Of a DNA stretch of 64,000 nucleotides, positions 16,968 to 24,809 are shown in pieces. The stretch covers positions 1 to 64,000 of the forward strand of contig CANQOC010000004.1 of NCBI GenBank assembly GCA_947625375.1, in the 5' to 3' direction. The DNA comes from an uncultured Clostridia bacterium. Lineage in GTDB: Bacteria; Bacillota; Clostridia; Oscillospirales; Ruminococcaceae. The notes under the pieces were generated by a model. It did not search any database, had not been told where the DNA came from, and saw only the letters and a list, made by a program, of their open reading frames with translations. Made by a program: the position numbers and the translations under genes. Position 1 is the first letter of the stretch, and the number at the start of each line of letters is the position of its first letter.

Positions 16968-18116
16968 ATGAAAAGATTTTTGGCATTATTTATTGCCGCG
17001 ATGATGCTCCTCGGACTCTGCGGCTGCGGCGACAGCGCTTCGGACGGAGACGTTTCGGAGTCTACGGAGCCGGTCGAGTCCCCCGCCGAGGACACCGAGC
17101 CGGCGGACGACGGTCTTCCAGTAAGCGAGGACGCCGCTGAGGAGGAATTTGACCCGTCGTCGGTAATTCTTCCGGACAATTCGACCGACGGAGTTTCGGT
17201 CTACGACGATTTTCAGTTCACATATACCGCGCCAGAGCCTTATTCAAAGGGCGAGTGGGAGTGGTTCAACACGGTTATCTCCAACTTCGGCGACACAAGC
17301 CCCGAGTCCGAGATGACACAGCTTTTGGACAGCCTTCGCGGAAACAGCGACTCGCGCCTGATGGTGACAATCACCTTCGGAAGCGGCGACTTCAACGCGA
17401 GCGAGGCTTCGTTTGACGTCGGAATCCAGAACACCAAGGACGGCGATTTCAGCATATTCAGACAGGTTCGCTCGTCCGACATCGCGTACTATTCCGACTA
17501 TACGGTCTATACCGTCAGCGGAAAGGCGATTTTGGACATCTATGACGATCTCGGCCTTGACCCGAATTATTCACAGCTTTATGTGCAGTTTGCGGGTCTT
17601 ACCGAAGAGGCCGACGCGGGAAGCTGCGAGGTAACGCTCGACGTCGTCTATCCGAGAGAGGCCGACGCCGTTTCGGAGGAAGCGGTTTATTCCGAGCCGC
17701 TCTTCAGCTATTCTAAGTCGGTCACCGAGGGCGAATGGAACTGGTTCAACGCGATTCTTGCCTCGTACGAGGGCGACCGGTACGCCGCGCTTATTGAGGC
17801 GATGAAGACCGAGGGCGCGAGAATGAGAGTGACGCTCGACATGACCTCGGAGGACTTCGACGAGGGCGCTATCTTTACGGTCGGCTTCCAGAGCAGCGAG
17901 GACTACGGCATCATCGGCGGCTCGCGCGCGGACGACATCGTTTATACCGACGGCGGAACGGTGTTCACAATCGGCTGCGACCGTATTACAGAACAGCTCG
18001 AAAGCTTAGGAATTAACCCCGAAAAAGCACAGATTTACGTCCAGTTCGACGGAGTCAAGCCGGAAAGCAGCGGCAAGACCTGTAACGTGACGGTCGAGAT
18101 AGTTGTACCGGAGTGA
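16968..18116 (+). CDS. Lipoprotein with a tandemly duplicated domain
   Basis: This 382-aa protein has a lipoprotein signal peptide (hydrophobic 5-17, lipobox L-C-G-C with C20 as the lipidated Cys) and an acidic Ser/Glu/Pro linker to about residue 80. Two copies of one domain follow, at about 92-235 and 248-382. Both begin with a YSK...GEWxWFN motif, contain an F-xVG-QxxxD stretch and an SDI.Y.D..V-T pattern, and end with YVQFxG...C.VT...VYP/VVPE. I do not recognise the domain. It is probably a surface protein; GGAGG and a strong promoter suggest solid expression. It stands alone, ended by the hairpin at 18127. Confidence 0.82.
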   Translation: MKRFLALFIAAMMLLGLCGCGDSASDGDVSESTEPVESPAEDTEPADDGLPVSEDAAEEEFDPSSVILPDNSTDGVSVYDDFQFTYTAPEPYSKGEWEWFNTVISNFGDTSPESEMTQLLDSLRGNSDSRLMVTITFGSGDFNASEASFDVGIQNTKDGDFSIFRQVRSSDIAYYSDYTVYTVSGKAILDIYDDLGLDPNYSQLYVQFAGLTEEADAGSCEVTLDVVYPREADAVSEEAVYSEPLFSYSKSVTEGEWNWFNAILASYEGDRYAALIEAMKTEGARMRVTLDMTSEDFDEGAIFTVGFQSSEDYGIIGGSRADDIVYTDGGTVFTIGCDRITEQLESLGINPEKAQIYVQFDGVKPESSGKTCNVTVEIVVPE

Positions 18117-18126
18117 TAATAAAAAC

Positions 18127-18152
18127 AGCGGCTTGACCGAAGTCAGGCCGCT
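18127..18152. terminator. Terminator between convergent lipoprotein genes
   Basis: AGCGGCxTGAC pairs with GTCAxGCCGCT around a CGAA loop, followed by an AT-rich tail. It lies between the two convergent lipoprotein genes. Confidence 0.7.
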
Positions 18153-18165
18153 TATTTTGCTTATT

Positions 18166-18624
18166 TTAGTCGGGTATCGCTGTTTTACCCTCGGTCGGAA
18201 CCTGTACGTCCACCGATTCGGGCGGGTCATAATCAATATCGGATTGCTCGGGCGGGAAATCATAATCGTCCTCGGGTTTCTCGGGCGGAGTATCCTGTGA
18301 CTGGGTGTTGTTTGACGACGGAAGCTCGTCCCATTTATACGGCTCGCCGGTTTCCTCGTTGATATAATTTTCGTATTCATCGGGATACTTTTCAAAGTAA
18401 GCGTCCCAGTCCTCTTTGGTCCAGTTTTCGGTCTCTTCCCAAAGATAGTACCCGTCGGCGTGATAATCGTGATTGGGGTCCTCGGGGTTATACGGGAAAG
18501 AGAGAACGATGTGCATGGGAATTATTCCGGACGGAGCCGGACGGGCACAGGTGCGCCCGGAATACGCGCAGCCGGACAGCAGAGCCGTCAGCGCGGCGAG
18601 AAAAATAACGGCAAATTTTTTCAT
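18166..18624 (-). CDS. Small acidic Pro-rich lipoprotein, unknown function
   Basis: This 152-aa protein has a clear lipoprotein signal (MKKFAVIFLAALTALLSGC, C19 lipidated). The mature part is rich in Asp, Glu, Pro and Tyr and contains repeated aromatic-acidic stretches such as WTKEDWDAYFEKYPDEYENY. There is no recognisable enzyme domain. The start at 18624 follows AGAGGTGG; a GTG three codons upstream overlaps that site. The gene lies directly behind the candidate RNA at 18640-19030, whose last hairpin sits just ahead of its ribosome binding site, so its expression may depend on read-through. Confidence 0.75.
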   Translation of the reverse strand: MKKFAVIFLAALTALLSGCAYSGRTCARPAPSGIIPMHIVLSFPYNPEDPNHDYHADGYYLWEETENWTKEDWDAYFEKYPDEYENYINEETGEPYKWDELPSSNNTQSQDTPPEKPEDDYDFPPEQSDIDYDPPESVDVQVPTEGKTAIPD

Positions 18625-18639
18625 AATGACCACCTCTTG

Positions 18640-19030
18640 TTTAAAATCAAAGAAGCGGAAAACTCCGCTTCTTTTATATATATAAAGTTTTTAATCTGAC
18701 TTATACCGCTACGCGGTTTTTTGCACCTTCATCGGATTCACGCCTTTCAAGGAATTTAAAGAATTTTGTGTTTATTTACATTCATCGGAATCATCTCCGT
18801 GGAAGTTTTCTTTACCTTTTAGTGTATGAATCTAAGGTTATTCATCAGTTGTATGCCGGACTCACCTCTTTCGTTTTATTTTGGTCTTAAATCCAGGACC
18901 TTGCGAGTTTCATGAGAATCACATTCTTTCATTAGTTTTTGAACTACTGATTAAGATGCCTCTTCATTGGAACCGTCCCCTTTTTTAAGTGATTGGCTTG
19001 TGCCGTCGTTTCTTTTCTCTTTCTGTGTCT
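18640..19030 (-). ncRNA. Candidate structured RNA or long leader with repeated CYNATGAA motif
   Basis: This is a ~385-nt AT-rich transcript unit read on the minus strand. It is driven by the promoter at 19033-19061 and ends at the GAAGCGGA/TCCGCTTC hairpin (18650-18673). The octamer CYNATGAA occurs six times; in plus coordinates the sites are 18963-18970, 18928-18935, 18909-18916, 18841-18848, 18781-18788 and 18728-18735. Five of the sites open short reading frames (7-18 codons) that end in their own stops. A local hairpin (ATGAAT...ATTCAT) surrounds the fourth. No known RNA family is recognised. It could instead be the 5' leader of the lipoprotein gene at 18166. Confidence 0.5.
18650..18673 (-). 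terminator. Terminator-like hairpin before the small lipoprotein gene
   Basis: AAGAAGCGGA pairs with TCCGCTTCTT over a 4-nt loop. On the minus strand the stem is followed by TGATTTT and then by the ribosome binding site of the gene at 18166-18624. Confidence 0.65.
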
Positions 19031-19032
19031 AT

Positions 19033-19061
19033 AATATAACACACTTTTTGGTGAATGTCAA
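19033..19061 (-). promoter_or_regulatory. Strong sigma-A promoter for the candidate RNA
   Basis: On the minus strand consensus TTGACA (19061-19056), a 17-nt spacer and TATATT (19038-19033) point into 19030-18640. The first protein start is about 400 nt downstream, much longer than the other leaders in this window. Confidence 0.82.
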
Positions 19062-19119
19062 CACTTTTTTTAAAAAAATTTCAAAAAAATTATTTAACAT
19101 TTTGTTTACAACAAACTAC

Positions 19120-19148
19120 TTGACTTTTCCGCCGGGATATAGTATAGT
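19120..19148 (+). promoter_or_regulatory. Promoter heading the tandem repeat unit
   Basis: TTGACT (19120-19125), 17 nt and TATAGT (19143-19148) are followed within about ten bases by a terminator-like hairpin (19158-19183, then ATTGTTTTT). Confidence 0.65.
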
Positions 19149-19157
19149 AATAATGTT

Positions 19158-19192
19158 GCGGGCAATGTGGAGGCATTGTCCGCATTGTTTTT
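19158..19192 (+). terminator. Terminator-like hairpin just after the repeat promoter (unit 1)
   Basis: GCGGGCAATG pairs with CATTGTCCGC (one internal mismatch) over a 6-nt loop and runs into ATTGTTTTT. Unit 2 has the same hairpin at 19425-19450. Confidence 0.65.
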
Positions 19193-19230
19193 GGGGTGAG
19201 CCTGATGGGCGGGGCCGGGTTCCGCCGGAG

Positions 19231-19334
19231 GCGCAGCCGCGGCCGTCGAAGACGGCCGGAACGAAAAGAGCAGGAAAACCGCTCGCGGGTTTTTCTGCCC
19301 CTTTTCGTTTGCGCGCGAAGCGCGCCGGCTGCGC
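19231..19334 (+). repeat. Cloverleaf element copy 2
   Basis: The outer stem is GCGCAGCCG / CGGCTGCGC; arm 1 GGCCGTC-GAA-GACGGCC; arm 2 AACGAAAAGAGCAG...CTGCCCCTTTTCGTT; arm 3 GCGCGC-GAA-GCGCGC. Arm 1 differs from copy 1 on both sides of the stem while keeping all pairs. Confidence 0.85.
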
Positions 19335-19496
19335 GTCGGGGAGCAGAAGGCAGGGGTCTATCATCTATACTCCAACTTCTATCATCTACCTTCTATATAG
19401 CTCTTGACTTTAGCAGCGGGATATGCGGGCAATGTGAAGGCATTGTCCGCGTTGTTTTTGGGCGAGCCTGATGGGCGGGACCGGGTTCCGCCGGAG

Positions 19497-19600
19497 GCGC
19501 AGCCGCAGCCGTCGAAGACGGCCGGAACGAAAAGAGCAGGAAAACCGCTCGCGGGTTTTTCTGCTTCTTTTCGTTTGCGCGCGAAGCGCGCCGGCTGCGC
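19497..19600 (+). repeat. Cloverleaf element copy 3
   Basis: This copy lies in the second tandem unit and is near-identical to copy 2. The outer and third stems are intact; arm 1 has one A/C mismatch at its base; the arm 2 base is AACGAAAAGAGCAG / CTGCTTCTTTTCGTT. Confidence 0.85.
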
Positions 19601-19669
19601 GTCGGGGAGCAGGAGGCGGGGGTCTATAATCTATCCTCCAACTTCTATCATCTACCTTCTATATAGCTC

Positions 19670-19698
19670 TTGACTTTCGCGGCGGATTCGTATATACT
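19670..19698 (+). promoter_or_regulatory. Sigma-A promoter for the DUF1292 gene
   Basis: TTGACT (19670-19675), a 17-nt spacer and TATACT (19693-19698) lie 31 nt before the start. The -35 is contributed by the end of the tandem repeat. Confidence 0.8.
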
Positions 19699-19728
19699 GT
19701 AATCAGAAGAAAAAAGCGAGGGATTGAT

Positions 19729-20046
19729 ATGAAGGACTACAACTACGACCCCGATATTTATACGCTGTCCGACGAAAACGGCGAAGAGCGGACGTTCGAG
19801 CTGCTCGACACATACGAGGAAAACGGCGTACTTTATTACGCTATGGTGCCCGTTTACGATGAACCCGAAAAGAACATCGAGGGCGACGCCGAGCTTGTCG
19901 TATTAAAGCTTGACGACTCCGAGGGCGAAGAGCTCTTGGTGACTATCGACGACGAAGAGGAATATGACCGCATCGGCGGGATATTCATCGACCGTCTCGA
20001 GGGTTATTACGACAGCGACGACGAAGAAGAGGATTCCGAGGAATAA
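19729..20046 (+). CDS. DUF1292 family protein (YrzB-like)
   Basis: This 105-aa highly acidic cytoplasmic protein matches the DUF1292 pattern: DENGEERTFELLDTYEENGVLYYAMVPVYD is typical of the YrzB group. An Asp/Glu-only tail follows. The function is unknown. In Bacillus the homologue is cotranscribed with the ruvX/yqgF gene; here the ruvX gene is also adjacent but convergent (20296-20721), so the neighbourhood is kept though the operon is not. GCGAGGG lies before the ATG. Confidence 0.85.
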   Translation: MKDYNYDPDIYTLSDENGEERTFELLDTYEENGVLYYAMVPVYDEPEKNIEGDAELVVLKLDDSEGEELLVTIDDEEEYDRIGGIFIDRLEGYYDSDDEEEDSEE

Positions 20047-20275
20047 TCCGCGGAAGACTGAAAATAATACTGATATTCTGCTTTGTTCGACAGTTTGCGG
20101 TTTTATAAATCCAACACATAATTTAAGGGATTCGTCCTCCGGCTGCGGATTGCAGACCTCCCGCCTTCGGGCGGACGAAGGGAGCGCGAAACAATCGGGG
20201 CGTCTTACCCAACCTGCTTCGTGCGGGTTTTATGTCCTCAAACATCGGCAAAGCGGAATTTTTTTGCAAAAAATT
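20047..20275. other. Gene-free spacer with a CCGCC/GGCGG hairpin
   Basis: No gene is supported. A CCCGCC-TTCG-GGCGG hairpin lies at about 20160-20175, and a run of T and A precedes the terminator at 20276. Confidence 0.4.
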
Positions 20276-20313
20276 CTCCGGTCTTAAACGCCCATCTAAG
20301 ACCGGAGTTTTTT
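20276..20313. terminator. Bidirectional terminator, overlapping the ruvX stop
   Basis: CTCCGGTCTTA pairs with TAAGACCGGAG over a 10-nt loop, followed by T6 on the plus strand; T6 also follows on the minus strand. The ruvX stop codon (TAG) lies at the edge of the stem. Confidence 0.88.
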
Positions 20314-20721
20314 ATGCCTAAAATCGAGATAGCTTTCGAGAATAAGCGTCGCGGCGACGGTGTCGACGACCTCTTTCCGCTTCTTGCCGCGGACATTTGC
20401 GCCGTTGAGGATTCCTATCGCCTGAACGGTGGTGACGCGCTCGTCCCAAAGGACGGTTTTGACGCCGCTTTCGCGCTCGATTCGCTCGGCAAGCTCTTCA
20501 CAAAGCCTTGCCCTCGGTCCGGCGCTTCCGTCCATATTTATCGGGTGACCGACGACGACAAGCTCACTCCCCTGCCCCCTTATTTTTTCGATGATTTTCA
20601 TGAAGCACTTTTCGGGACTTTTCTCGAAAATCGTCCCGAGCGGGGCAGCAATCGACTCGCTCGCGTCGCAATATGCAAGACCGGTCCGCGAGTCGCCGTA
20701 ATCTATCGCTAAAATCCTCAA
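20296..20721 (-). CDS. ruvX: RuvX/YqgF pre-16S rRNA nuclease (Holliday junction resolvase-like)
   Basis: This 141-aa RNase H-fold nuclease of the YqgF family acts in 16S rRNA 5'-end maturation and has been proposed as a Holliday junction resolvase. The start RILAIDYGDSRTGLAYCD carries the first catalytic Asp. VVVGHPINMDGSAGPRA and LWDERVTTVQA give the other conserved parts. Length is typical (about 140). It begins 6 nt after the stop of the ROK kinase gene, so it is the last gene of the pepF-ROK-ruvX operon. Confidence 0.93.
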   Translation of the reverse strand: MRILAIDYGDSRTGLAYCDASESIAAPLGTIFEKSPEKCFMKIIEKIRGQGSELVVVGHPINMDGSAGPRARLCEELAERIERESGVKTVLWDERVTTVQAIGILNGANVRGKKRKEVVDTVAATLILESYLDFRHKKLRS

Positions 20722-20727
20722 GACGCG

Positions 20728-21687
20728 CTACCTGTCGCCCTTTCTCTGGAGTCCCAGAAACGCCGCGCCGATGATTCCGGCCTCGTTTCCGAGGGAGGCG
20801 CGGACGATTTCGGTGTTGCGGGAGGAGCGCTTTGAATAAACCTGTTCCTTGACCTGTTCGCGGAGCGGCACCATCAGGGCGTCGCCCTCGTTGCAGACTC
20901 CCCCGCCGATGCAGAGGATTTCGGGTTGGAAGATGTTTATGGTGTTGGTGATGCCGACGGCAAGGTATTTTATGTACTTGTCGACGACCTTTTTCGCGGA
21001 CTCGTCGCCCGCGCGCATCGCGTTGAAGGCAAGGCGTCCCGAAACGTGATCCCCCATCATTTCGTGCATCTTCGAGGACGGGTCGGCGTCCATCGCTTCC
21101 TTCGTCATTCTAATGAGGCCGGTCGCGGAGCTGTAGACCTCGAAGCAGCCTTTTCTGCCGCAGGTGCACTCGACGCCGTTGACCTCGACGACGGTGTGCC
21201 CGATTTCGGCGCCGGCAAAATTGAAGCCGGAATAAATCTTTCCGTCGATGATGATTCCGCCTCCGACGCCGGTCCCGAGGGTTATGCAGACCGCGTTCTT
21301 CGCGCCCTTTGCCGAACCCGCGATAAATTCGCCGTATGCCGCGGCGTTGGCGTCGTTTTCGACATAGACCGGCTTATTAAGCTCGGCGGCGATATAGTCC
21401 GCGACGGGTTCATTATAGAAATCGAGGTTGTTTGAATACTCGATGACGCCGGTGTCGCTGTTGACGGTGCCGGGAGAGCCGACTCCGACCGATTCGATGT
21501 CGGAGATATCGAGACCGGCTTCCTTTACGGCTTCGAGCGCGACCTTTGCCATGTCGCGGCAGATTTCGGCACATGGGCGGGGCCGTGCGGTCGGGGTTGA
21601 CGCCTTGGCTATGATTTTGAATTCAGAGTCGACGACTCCGGCGGCGATGTTGGTGCCGCCGAGGTCTATACCGATATAGTATTTCAT
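20728..21687 (-). CDS. ROK-family sugar kinase (glucokinase-like)
   Basis: This 319-aa kinase phosphorylates a hexose with ATP. The N-terminal ATP loop is YIGIDLGGTNIAAGVVD. GTGVGGGIIIDGKIYSG is the family glycine-rich sugar/ATP motif, and the zinc site CxCGxxGCxE (ECTCGRKGCFE) marks ROK proteins. No N-terminal DNA-binding domain is present, so it is an enzyme rather than a repressor. Glucokinase is the likeliest activity, though other hexoses are possible. It lies between pepF (11-nt gap) and ruvX (6-nt gap) on the same strand. Confidence 0.92.
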   Translation of the reverse strand: MKYYIGIDLGGTNIAAGVVDSEFKIIAKASTPTARPRPCAEICRDMAKVALEAVKEAGLDISDIESVGVGSPGTVNSDTGVIEYSNNLDFYNEPVADYIAAELNKPVYVENDANAAAYGEFIAGSAKGAKNAVCITLGTGVGGGIIIDGKIYSGFNFAGAEIGHTVVEVNGVECTCGRKGCFEVYSSATGLIRMTKEAMDADPSSKMHEMMGDHVSGRLAFNAMRAGDESAKKVVDKYIKYLAVGITNTINIFQPEILCIGGGVCNEGDALMVPLREQVKEQVYSKRSSRNTEIVRASLGNEAGIIGAAFLGLQRKGDR

Positions 21688-21698
21688 CTTATTCTCCT

Positions 21699-23498
21699 TT
21701 ATCCGAGAAGCTCGCCGAGCTCGTCGATAAGCTCGCCGAAGAGCTTTAATGCGTTTTCAATCGGCTCGGGCGAATTCATGTCGACGCCGGCAATCTTTAA
21801 GAGGGATATCGGGTCGGTCGACGAGCCGCCGGACAGGAACTTTTTATAGTTTTCGACGGCGGGTTTCCCCTCTTCAACGATTTTTGCCGACAGGGCGATT
21901 GCCGCGGAGAAGCCGGTTGCATACTGGAAGACATAGTAATTATAGTAGAAGTGGGGTATGCGCTCCCACTCGAAAGCGATTTCGGGGTCGTTGACGATTC
22001 CGCTGCCGTAGTATTCGCCGTTGAGCTTTGCGTATAAATCGCTGAGAACCTCGGCGGTAAGGCTTTCGCCGCGCTCCGCCATCTCGCCGGTGAGCATTTC
22101 AAATTCGGCGAACATCGTCTGGCGGTAAAGGGTGCCGCGGAACTGCTCGAGGAAGTAGTTGATTAAATACGCGCGCTCGGTGCGGTCGGTCGTCTTCGAG
22201 AGAAGATGACGCATCAAAAGCGCCTCGTTGCAGGTCGACGCGACCTCGGCGACAAAGATTACATAGTCGCTGTAGACGGTCGGCTGATTCTTCAGCGAAA
22301 GGTAGGAATGAAGCGCGTGACCCATTTCGTGCGCAAGCGTGAATACGCTGTCAAGGCTGTCCTTATAGTTGAGGAGGACATAGGGGTGCGGCCTAAGTCC
22401 GGAGGAATATGCGCCCGAGCGCTTTCCGACGTTTTCATAGACATCAATCCAGCTGTTGTCGAAGCCCTCTTTCAGCATCTCGACATAGTCGTCGCCGAGG
22501 ACCGAAAGCGCCTCGAGGACGATTTCCTTCGCCTCTTCAAAGGATATCTTTTTATCCGCCTCGGGTACGAGCGACGTATAGACGTCGTACATATGAAGCT
22601 CGTCGACGCCCATCAGCTTTTTGCGCAGATTGACGTACTTGTGCATATAACCCATGTTCTTGTGTACGGTGTCAATCAGGTTTTTATAGACCGAAACGGG
22701 GACCTCGTTTCGCGAAAGGGAGGCCTCGAGGATTGACGGGTATTTTCTCACGCGGGAATTGAAGATTCTCCCCTTGACCTCGGTGTCATAGAGGGAAGCG
22801 AGGGTGTTCCGGAACTGTTCATAAGTGTGATAAAGCGCCTCGAAGGAATTCTTTCTTAAGATGCGGTCGGCTCCCTCGACCATCGGGATATAGTTGCTGT
22901 TCGTGAGCTCGTGGAGATTTCCCTCGGAGTCGGCGACGGAGGGGAATTTTATGTCCGCGCCCTCAAAGAGCGCGTATGTGTTGCTTGCGGCGTTCGTGAC
23001 CGCTGAGGCCTGTGCGATGATAATCTCCTCGGGGACACTTAAGGTATGCTCCTTTTCGCGGCGCATCCTTGTGAGCGCGAGGCGGTAGAGCTCGAGCCCG
23101 GGTTCCTCTTTATAAAGCTCTTCCATTCGGTCGTCGGGGATAGAAATTATCTCGGGACCGACGAAGGACATCGCCGCGCCGAGGCGGACATAGTAGCTTT
23201 GAATCCTTGCCTGAAAGTCCTGATACTTTGGCAGCGAGGTGTCCTCGTCGCCGCGCGCGGAAGCATAGCCGTACAGGGCGGAGAGCTTTATTCCGGCCTC
23301 GTCGTCGAAGCGCATGAATTCGAGGAGAGTTTTGCCGCTTTCGGCAAGGCGTCCGCGGTATGACGAACCCTTTTCGATGAAAGCTTCGGCGTTTTTAAGC
23401 TCGGCCTCCCAGTCGGCGTCGGTCGCGAACATATCTTCAAGGCGCCATTTATAACTGCTGTCGATTTCTTCGCGCCTCGGTACTCTTTTTTCTTCCAT
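21699..23498 (-). CDS. pepF: Oligoendopeptidase F (M3B metallopeptidase)
   Basis: This 599-aa zinc peptidase cleaves oligopeptides in the cytoplasm. The zinc motif HEMGHALHSYLS contains HExxH, and the later Glu ligand sits in the FVAEVASTCNEALL segment. The N-terminal half holds the family's helical subdomain (RMRREKEHTLSVPEEII). Length is typical for PepF (about 600). GAAAGGA precedes the ATG, and a TTTACA-17-TAAAAT promoter lies upstream. It is the first gene of the operon with the ROK kinase and ruvX. Confidence 0.95.
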   Translation of the reverse strand: MEEKRVPRREEIDSSYKWRLEDMFATDADWEAELKNAEAFIEKGSSYRGRLAESGKTLLEFMRFDDEAGIKLSALYGYASARGDEDTSLPKYQDFQARIQSYYVRLGAAMSFVGPEIISIPDDRMEELYKEEPGLELYRLALTRMRREKEHTLSVPEEIIIAQASAVTNAASNTYALFEGADIKFPSVADSEGNLHELTNSNYIPMVEGADRILRKNSFEALYHTYEQFRNTLASLYDTEVKGRIFNSRVRKYPSILEASLSRNEVPVSVYKNLIDTVHKNMGYMHKYVNLRKKLMGVDELHMYDVYTSLVPEADKKISFEEAKEIVLEALSVLGDDYVEMLKEGFDNSWIDVYENVGKRSGAYSSGLRPHPYVLLNYKDSLDSVFTLAHEMGHALHSYLSLKNQPTVYSDYVIFVAEVASTCNEALLMRHLLSKTTDRTERAYLINYFLEQFRGTLYRQTMFAEFEMLTGEMAERGESLTAEVLSDLYAKLNGEYYGSGIVNDPEIAFEWERIPHFYYNYYVFQYATGFSAAIALSAKIVEEGKPAVENYKKFLSGGSSTDPISLLKIAGVDMNSPEPIENALKLFGELIDELGELLG

Positions 23499-23531
23499 TT
23501 TAAATCAGTCCTTTCAGGAAATTATAGATAT

Positions 23532-23560
23532 ATTTTAGCACTACTCAAATGATTTGTAAA
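23532..23560 (-). promoter_or_regulatory. Promoter of the pepF operon
   Basis: On the minus strand TTTACA (23560-23555), a 17-nt spacer and TAAAAT (23537-23532) lie about 35 nt upstream of pepF. Confidence 0.75.
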
Positions 23561-23597
23561 GAGGAATGAGGAGAAAATCGGACTTTCGAGAAAACAG

Positions 23598-23626
23598 TTG
23601 ACAGATTATTCCGCCGATGATAAAAT
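23598..23626 (+). promoter_or_regulatory. Promoter of the membrane protein-SDR-CPBP operon
   Basis: Consensus TTGACA (23598-23603), a 17-nt spacer and TAAAAT (23621-23626) lie 30 nt before the start at 23656. Confidence 0.85.
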
Positions 23627-23655
23627 AATTTTATCTGAAAAAAGGAGTGAAATAT

Positions 23656-24045
23656 ATGAAACACGATAATCAGAATCATATGATTGTATTTGCGCTCGCT
23701 TGCGCGGCGGCGCTGTTTTTGCTCGACTGCGGCAGGGAAATTTGGCAGACGGTGTTGTACAGATATCTGCAAACATATCTGAACTCAATGATATACACGC
23801 TGCATTTGGACGGCGACCTGAACACGGTTATTCTCAGGCCGCAAATTTCGGTTTCTGCGATACTCTCGTCGCTGAGGGAATACCTCACCGGCGCGGGGAT
23901 TTTCCTTATCTGCCGGTCGGTGACGCTCGGGAGAAAGAACCTTCGGCACACCGAGGCGATGATTCTCGGAATCTGCATGACGGTCATTCCGAACGCGGTC
24001 GCGATTATTCTTCCTATACTCTATAGGCTGAACACATTATTTTAA
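23656..24045 (+). CDS. Small integral membrane protein, unknown function
   Basis: This 129-aa protein has three hydrophobic segments at roughly 8-24, 68-88 and 100-125 separated by a loop with several Tyr and Asp. I recognise no family. AAAGGAGTG precedes the ATG at 23656; a GTG three codons upstream overlaps the ribosome binding site. It is the first gene of a tight plus-strand operon with an SDR enzyme (12-nt gap), another membrane protein and a CPBP protease. Confidence 0.75.
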   Translation: MKHDNQNHMIVFALACAAALFLLDCGREIWQTVLYRYLQTYLNSMIYTLHLDGDLNTVILRPQISVSAILSSLREYLTGAGIFLICRSVTLGRKNLRHTEAMILGICMTVIPNAVAIILPILYRLNTLF

Positions 24046-24057
24046 GGAGGAAGATTT

Positions 24058-24804
24058 ATGGTCAACGTCAAGGGAAGATGGGCGCTCATTACCGGCGCCG
24101 CAAGGGGTATCGGCCGGCTGAGCGCCGAATTCATGGCCGAGCGCGGTTGTAACCTTATTCTTCATTCAAGAAAAACCGAGCACACCGAGGAGCTTATAAA
24201 AAAGGTCCGCGGAATGGGCGTTGAGGCGTATGCCGTCGGGGCCGAGCTCTCGGATTTGGGACAGGTTGAAAGAATGCTCGGCGAAATCGACTCACTCGGG
24301 GTCGACGTCGACATCGTCATGAACAACGCGGGAATGCAGATTGCCTATCGCACCGACTATTTTTCGACGCCGGTCAGCGACTACACCGAGAGCTTTAAAA
24401 TCAACACAATCGCCCCCGCGATGATTATGTACCGCTTCCTTCCGAGGATGATTGAGCGCGGCTTCGGGCGTATTCTGAACACTACGAGCGGCATAAGGCT
24501 TGAGCCGCAGCAGGCGGGATATTCGGCGAGCAAGGCGGCGCTCGACAAGATTACGATTGACCTCGGCTCGACCGTTCAGGGCACCGACGTCATGATTAAC
24601 CTCACCGACCCGGGGTGGTGCAGAACCGACCTCGGCGGCCCCCACGCTCCGAACTCCCCCGAGAGCGCTATCCCCGGAATCACGGTCGGCGTTTTCGTCG
24701 ACGACAGGAAGTCGGGAAGATACCTCGGCGCACAGAATTTCGCCGGCATGACCCTCGAGGACGCGGTCAGAAAGGCGGAGACGGAGTTTGACAGTCCGTA
24801 CTGA
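24058..24804 (+). CDS. Short-chain dehydrogenase/reductase (SDR)
   Basis: This 248-aa NAD(P)-dependent oxidoreductase is of the classical SDR type. The cofactor motif TGAARGIG is at 12-19, NNAG at 89-92, and the catalytic Y155-x-x-x-K159 sits in YSASK, preceded by the serine of LNTTSG. The PGWCRTDLGG stretch after the active site is typical of carbonyl-reductase-like SDRs. The substrate is unknown. AAGGAGG lies 7 nt before the ATG. The following membrane gene starts 5 nt downstream. Confidence 0.93.
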   Translation: MVNVKGRWALITGAARGIGRLSAEFMAERGCNLILHSRKTEHTEELIKKVRGMGVEAYAVGAELSDLGQVERMLGEIDSLGVDVDIVMNNAGMQIAYRTDYFSTPVSDYTESFKINTIAPAMIMYRFLPRMIERGFGRILNTTSGIRLEPQQAGYSASKAALDKITIDLGSTVQGTDVMINLTDPGWCRTDLGGPHAPNSPESAIPGITVGVFVDDRKSGRYLGAQNFAGMTLEDAVRKAETEFDSPY

Positions 24805-24809
24805 TAAAA

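Larger units (their letters stand above)
19120..19669 (+). repeat. Repeat island C: tandem duplication carrying two cloverleaf elements
   Basis: Two units (about 19120-19403 and 19404-19669) are nearly identical in order. Each has CTTGACTTT, a GCGGGCAATG/CATTGTCCGC hairpin followed by T5, a GAGCCTGATGGGCGG stretch, a cloverleaf element, a GGGTCTATxATCTATxCTCC tract and a CTTCTATATAG end. A third CTTGACTTT begins at 19669 and serves as the -35 of the next gene's promoter. No gene is supported inside. Confidence 0.88.

Noticed and set aside
18690..18740. T-box leader suggested by ACCGCG in the 18640-19030 region
   Set aside because: The surrounding bases lack the AGGGTGG antiterminator consensus and no amino acid-related gene follows.
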